The notes below the pieces were generated by a model that had not been told where the DNA came from, did no database searches, and worked only from the letters and a program-made list of their open reading frames with translations. From NCBI GenBank assembly GCA_025359135.1, contig JANYHJ010000175.1, forward strand, positions 49,822 to 113,821: 64,000 bases of DNA, read 5' to 3'. Position numbers and translations under genes: made by a program. Source of the stretch: Gemmatimonadota bacterium (GTDB lineage: Bacteria; Gemmatimonadota; Gemmatimonadetes; Gemmatimonadales; Gemmatimonadaceae). Below, piece by piece: positions 61,105-64,000 of the stretch; positions within the stretch are counted from its first letter, which is position 1; the number at the start of each line of letters is the position of its first letter.

Positions 61105-61874
61105 CCGAGTCCCTCATGCAGGCCGTAGCAGAGGTCGCGCGGGTGGCCGGCGCGTTCGCGCTGACCCATTGGCGCCAAGGCGTGCCGGTGGAGACGAAGG
61201 GCGATGGTTCCCCCGTGACGATCGCGGACCGCGGCGCCGAACAGCTGGCCCGTGAATGGATTTCAGCGCGCTTCCCGCACGACGGCATCATGGGAGAAGA
61301 GTTCGGCGTGACCCGTGCAGACGCGCGACGCCGCTGGATCATCGACCCGATCGACGGCACCAAGAGCTTCGTACGTGGCGTGCCGCTCTGGGGCACGCTC
61401 GTGGCGGTGGCCGAGGGCGACACCGTGCTCGCCGGCGCCGCCTATTGTGCGCCCGTGGAAGAACTCGTCGTGGCAGGACTCGGCGCCGGTTGCTGGTGGA
61501 ATGGCACGCGCTGTCATGTGTCGATCGTGGACACGTTGGCGCACGCCACGGTGCTGACGACTGACGACCGCATGGGCGGGAGTCCGGCCAAGCGCGCCGG
61601 CTGGGAGTCGCTCGCCGCACAGGCCGCACTCGTTCGCTCGTGGGGCGATTGCTACGGCTACGTGCTGCTCGCGACCGGCCGCGCCGACGTGATGGTGGAT
61701 CCGCTCATGAACGCGTGGGATTCTGCCGCCGTGCAGCCGATCGTGACCGAGGCCGGCGGTGTGTTCACCGACTGGCAGGGCCGACCGACCGCGTGGGGCG
61801 CTGACGCGGTCGCGACGAACGCCGCCCTGGCCGCGTCGGCGCGTGCGGCGCTGGGCGTGCCGTTCGTCCCCTGA
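61101..61874 (+). CDS. hisN: histidinol-phosphatase, inositol-monophosphatase family
   Basis: 257 aa. Metal-dependent IMPase fold: [17 protein letters not shown] and [15 protein letters not shown] hold the magnesium ligands. The FVRG following the metal motif and the operon position support histidinol-phosphatase rather than inositol phosphatase. It replaces both the PHP-type HisK and the HisB N-terminal phosphatase, since hisB here is dehydratase only. Confidence 0.93.
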   Translation: MTESLMQAVAEVARVAGAFALTHWRQGVPVETKGDGSPVTIADRGAEQLAREWISARFPHDGIMGEEFGVTRADARRRWIIDPIDGTKSFVRGVPLWGTLVAVAEGDTVLAGAAYCAPVEELVVAGLGAGCWWNGTRCHVSIVDTLAHATVLTTDDRMGGSPAKRAGWESLAAQAALVRSWGDCYGYVLLATGRADVMVDPLMNAWDSAAVQPIVTEAGGVFTDWQGRPTAWGADAVATNAALAASARAALGVPFVP

Positions 61875-61890
61875 TGCCTATTCGTATCAT

Positions 61891-62502
61891 ATGGCTACTA
61901 TATTGCTCGACCTCACGATTCTCGATTTCGCCAGGGGCGGCGGCACCGTGACCGTCGTCACGCAGCACGCGATCACGGGCCAGGTGCTGATGGTGGCCGC
62001 CGTCGACCGCGAGGCACTCGAGCGCACGCTGACCACTGGGGAGATGCACTATCGCTCGCGCTCTCGCGGGTTGTGGCACAAGGGGGCGACGAGCGGCCAC
62101 GTGCAACGCGTGGTCTCGCTCACCGCCGATTGCGATGGCGATGCCGTGTTGGCGCGCGTGCGTCCCGCCGGACCGGCCTGTCACACAGGAACCGCAACCT
62201 GCTTCGGCGACATGCCGCCAGATGCGATCGCCACACTCGACGGGACGATCGCGGCGCGCGCGGCCGCACGGCACCCTGCCGGCAGCTACACCGCCAGGCT
62301 GCTCGGTGACCGCAACTTGCGCCTCAAGAAGGTGGGCGAGGAGGCAGCCGAACTCGTGACTGCGTGTGCAGACGACAATCGCGCGCGTGCGACGCTGGAG
62401 GCCGCGGACCTGCTGTATCACGCGCTCGTGGCGCTGCGCTCGACCGGCGGCGGGCTCGACGACCTGCGCGCGGAACTCGACCGGCGCGCCACGGCGGGCT
62501 AG
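61891..62502 (+). CDS. hisI: bifunctional phosphoribosyl-AMP cyclohydrolase / PR-ATP pyrophosphatase
   Basis: 203 aa fusion of HisI and HisE. The cyclohydrolase half shows [30 protein letters not shown] and GPACHTG with the zinc cysteines; the HisE half shows [16 protein letters not shown]. An unusual AT-rich stretch (CGTATCATATGGCTACTATATTG) surrounds the start. Last gene of the operon and the only one with a gap (16 bases) to its neighbour. Confidence 0.96.
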   Translation: MATILLDLTILDFARGGGTVTVVTQHAITGQVLMVAAVDREALERTLTTGEMHYRSRSRGLWHKGATSGHVQRVVSLTADCDGDAVLARVRPAGPACHTGTATCFGDMPPDAIATLDGTIAARAAARHPAGSYTARLLGDRNLRLKKVGEEAAELVTACADDNRARATLEAADLLYHALVALRSTGGGLDDLRAELDRRATAG

Positions 62503-62541
62503 CCGGCGCGCCCTGCGTGGGGGGCTACGACGATTGGGGGG

Positions 62542-63015
62542 TCACGAGGCGTCGGGATCGAGGTGCCACGAGGTGTGGACCCAGCGCGCGCCGGAACGGA
62601 CGAAGACTTCCGTGACGCGTCCACGCTCCGTCCGGCGCTTGCCCCCGCGCTCGGTGACGATCGTGTAGCGCGCGAAGAGCACCGCCGTGCCGTTGAAGTG
62701 GTGTGTCGTCTTGTGGTCGAAGGCCACGGACACGAAGCGGCCGCCTCCCTTCTTGAACTCCGCGGCGCCGCTGACGGTCTGGTCGAGCGACTGCCAGAGC
62801 GTGTCGCCCGAACTCATGGCGACCAGCTCGGGGCTGAGCACGCGACGGAGCCCGGCGGTGTCACCGGAGAACCAGTGGACCCAGACGCTGTCGCGGACCA
62901 GCTCGAGCGCGCGAAGCTCCGTGCCCGCGAGCGGCGTGCCCATGCGTGGCGCCGGTTGGGCCGCGAGTGACGTCGCCAGGGCGACGATGGCGAGGGAAGG
63001 CGTGATGAGGTTCAT
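62542..63015 (-). CDS. secreted NTF2/SnoaL-like (DUF4440) protein
   Basis: 157 aa from ATG 63015 with a signal peptide (SLAIVALATSLAAQP). The helix-strand pattern GDTAGLRRVLSPELVAMSSGDTLW, then GTAVLFARYTIV and ARWVHTSWHLDP, is typical of DUF4440/NTF2-like domains. Such proteins bind small molecules or are accessory domains; no catalytic residues are assigned. Convergent with hisI. Confidence 0.8.
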   Translation of the reverse strand: MNLITPSLAIVALATSLAAQPAPRMGTPLAGTELRALELVRDSVWVHWFSGDTAGLRRVLSPELVAMSSGDTLWQSLDQTVSGAAEFKKGGGRFVSVAFDHKTTHHFNGTAVLFARYTIVTERGGKRRTERGRVTEVFVRSGARWVHTSWHLDPDAS

Positions 63016-63064
63016 CGCTGATTCCTGTTGAATGATGTTCGGGAAGCGGATTCGTCGCGCGACG

Positions 63065-63946
63065 TCACAGCTCGTCCAACGAGCGCGGCCAGTCCTCACG
63101 CAACAGTCGTGAGAGCGAGCGATCCGCGAGCAGGCGTCCGCCGGTCTGGCAGCGCGCGCAATAGTTGGTCTCGTTCTCCGCGTAGCGGATGCGCTGCACG
63201 GGGCTGCCGCACACCGGACACGGCTGCCCGAACTTTCCGTGCACCGCCATCTCGGTGCGAAAGGCCGTGACATGCTTCGGCCACGCGCCGGCGGCCTCCG
63301 CCCGCAACCGGTCGGTCCATTCCACCAGGACGCCGACGACCGCCGCGTGCAGCCGTGCCACGGTGGCATCGTCCATCACGTCGGTGCGTGCCATGGGCGA
63401 GAGCTGCGCACGCAGCAGCATCTCGTCGGAGTAGGCGTTGCCGATGCCGGAAAACAGGCGCGGATCGGCCAACGCGCGCTTGACCGTGTGACGCTCACTT
63501 CGCAGGCGGGTCGCGAACGACGCGACGGTCGAGGTGAGCGGCTCGAGACCACCGCGGTCGTGCGGTTCGAGGGCAGCAGGCCCCGCACCCACGTGCAGCG
63601 ACGCCCGGCGCTTCGTGCCCGCTTCGGTGAGGTGCAGCGTGCCGCGCGGAAACTCGAAGATCGCGAGCGATACCCGCTTGAACGGCTTGCCCCCGGCATC
63701 GGCCCACCAGAGGCGGCCCGCGATCATGAGGTGCATGACGAGCACGTGCGCCCTCTCGAAGCGCAGCACGATGCGCTTCCCGAGCCGCTCGACGCCCTCG
63801 ACGCGCCGACCGTGCAGCGCGGTGAGCGGTGGCTCGACGGTGCGCAGCACGAACGGGTTCGATACCCGCGCGCTCACCAGTGGATCGCCGAGCACGCGCG
63901 CCCGCAGCGCTTCCACGTACACCGTGATGTCGGGAAGCTCCGGCAT
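63065..63946 (-). CDS. Fpg/Nei family DNA glycosylase
   Basis: 293 aa. Starts MPELPDI with the catalytic N-terminal Pro and Glu; the conserved lysine is in RLGKRIVL, the helix-two-turn-helix in DPRLFSGIGNAYSDEML, and a C-terminal zinc finger (CPVC ... CARC) is intact. It excises oxidised bases and cleaves the abasic site. MutM and Nei cannot be separated with certainty; the GNAYSDEML form and DITVYVEAL start lean to an Nei-like subfamily of Actinobacteria/Gemmatimonadota. Confidence 0.92.
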   Translation of the reverse strand: MPELPDITVYVEALRARVLGDPLVSARVSNPFVLRTVEPPLTALHGRRVEGVERLGKRIVLRFERAHVLVMHLMIAGRLWWADAGGKPFKRVSLAIFEFPRGTLHLTEAGTKRRASLHVGAGPAALEPHDRGGLEPLTSTVASFATRLRSERHTVKRALADPRLFSGIGNAYSDEMLLRAQLSPMARTDVMDDATVARLHAAVVGVLVEWTDRLRAEAAGAWPKHVTAFRTEMAVHGKFGQPCPVCGSPVQRIRYAENETNYCARCQTGGRLLADRSLSRLLREDWPRSLDEL

Positions 63947-63960
63947 CGGCGGCGCGCGTG

Positions 63961-64000
63961 CTAGAAGCGGAGGGCCGCCGCGCGCGCGATCTTGCTCGGG
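63961..64000 (-). CDS. 3' end of an upstream gene (fragment)
   Basis: The last 12 codons before a TAG at 63961 read ...SKIARAAALRF. The terminal Phe after Arg is the usual end of an outer-membrane barrel protein, but the fragment is too short for a call. It lies 14 bases upstream of the glycosylase start. Confidence 0.3.
   Translation of the reverse strand, partial: PSKIARAAALRF

Overview
The window is a high-GC bacterial chromosome segment with densely packed, often 4-base-overlapping genes, frequent GTG starts and a Gram-negative cell plan (lipoproteins, outer-membrane barrels, a chaperone/usher pair, a Tat-type signal). Gene content and protein style fit Gemmatimonadota best; this is inference, as no rRNA or other marker lies in the window. 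I see no insertion sequence, prophage, CRISPR array, tRNA or rRNA.

Layout. 1-10.3 kb: mixed envelope and housekeeping genes (an S41 peptidase cut by the window edge, a TolB-like propeller, a serine hydrolase, a stomatin-type SPFH protein, an OB-HD nuclease, a frameshifted TPR gene, a Vgb-like propeller, an esterase, lipoproteins). 10.39-17.13 kb: one tightly coupled eight-gene operon joining an SPFH protein, S-adenosylmethionine decarboxylase, two zinc-ribbon/DUF4178 proteins, a 61-aa membrane peptide, a DUF350 protein, a membrane-embedded spermidine-synthase-like enzyme and a Tat-type FAD amine oxidase. It looks like a dedicated membrane-associated polyamine system. 17.4-25.5 kb: a zinc ribbon, a cold-shock protein, an M16 peptidase pair, a NUDIX/winged-helix regulator with matching operator-like palindromes at two promoters, a family 3 glycosidase, a YggX-like protein and a fatty acid desaturase. 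25.6-31.1 kb: a chaperone/usher-type fimbrial operon (DUF4402 pilin, second subunit, chaperone, usher with a long Pro/Ala/Arg tail). 31.6-39 kb: three-subunit transhydrogenase, alpha/beta hydrolase, ThiF/rhodanese protein, Smr-like protein, phosphodiesterase.

39.1-45.5 kb: arginine biosynthesis, with argC-argB-argD facing argR-argG-argH across a divergent control region carrying recognisable promoters and ARG-box-like sites. 45.6-54.95 kb: an orphan small DNA-binding-like protein, FAD oxidoreductase, second cold-shock protein, barrel protein, ispG, a MESH1-like HD hydrolase, a Wzz/BY-kinase-like protein without a usable P-loop, and a cupredoxin lipoprotein. 55.1-62.5 kb: a contiguous histidine operon (hisG-D-C-H-A-B-F-N-IE) covering every step, preceded by what looks like a His-rich leader peptide and an intrinsic terminator (attenuator). 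hisB carries an in-frame stop at codon 7. 62.5-64 kb: an NTF2-like secreted protein and an Fpg/Nei DNA glycosylase.

The strongest leads are the polyamine/SPFH/DUF4178 operon, the his attenuator, the chaperone/usher operon with its odd tail, the interrupted hisB, and the paired NrtR-family operators.
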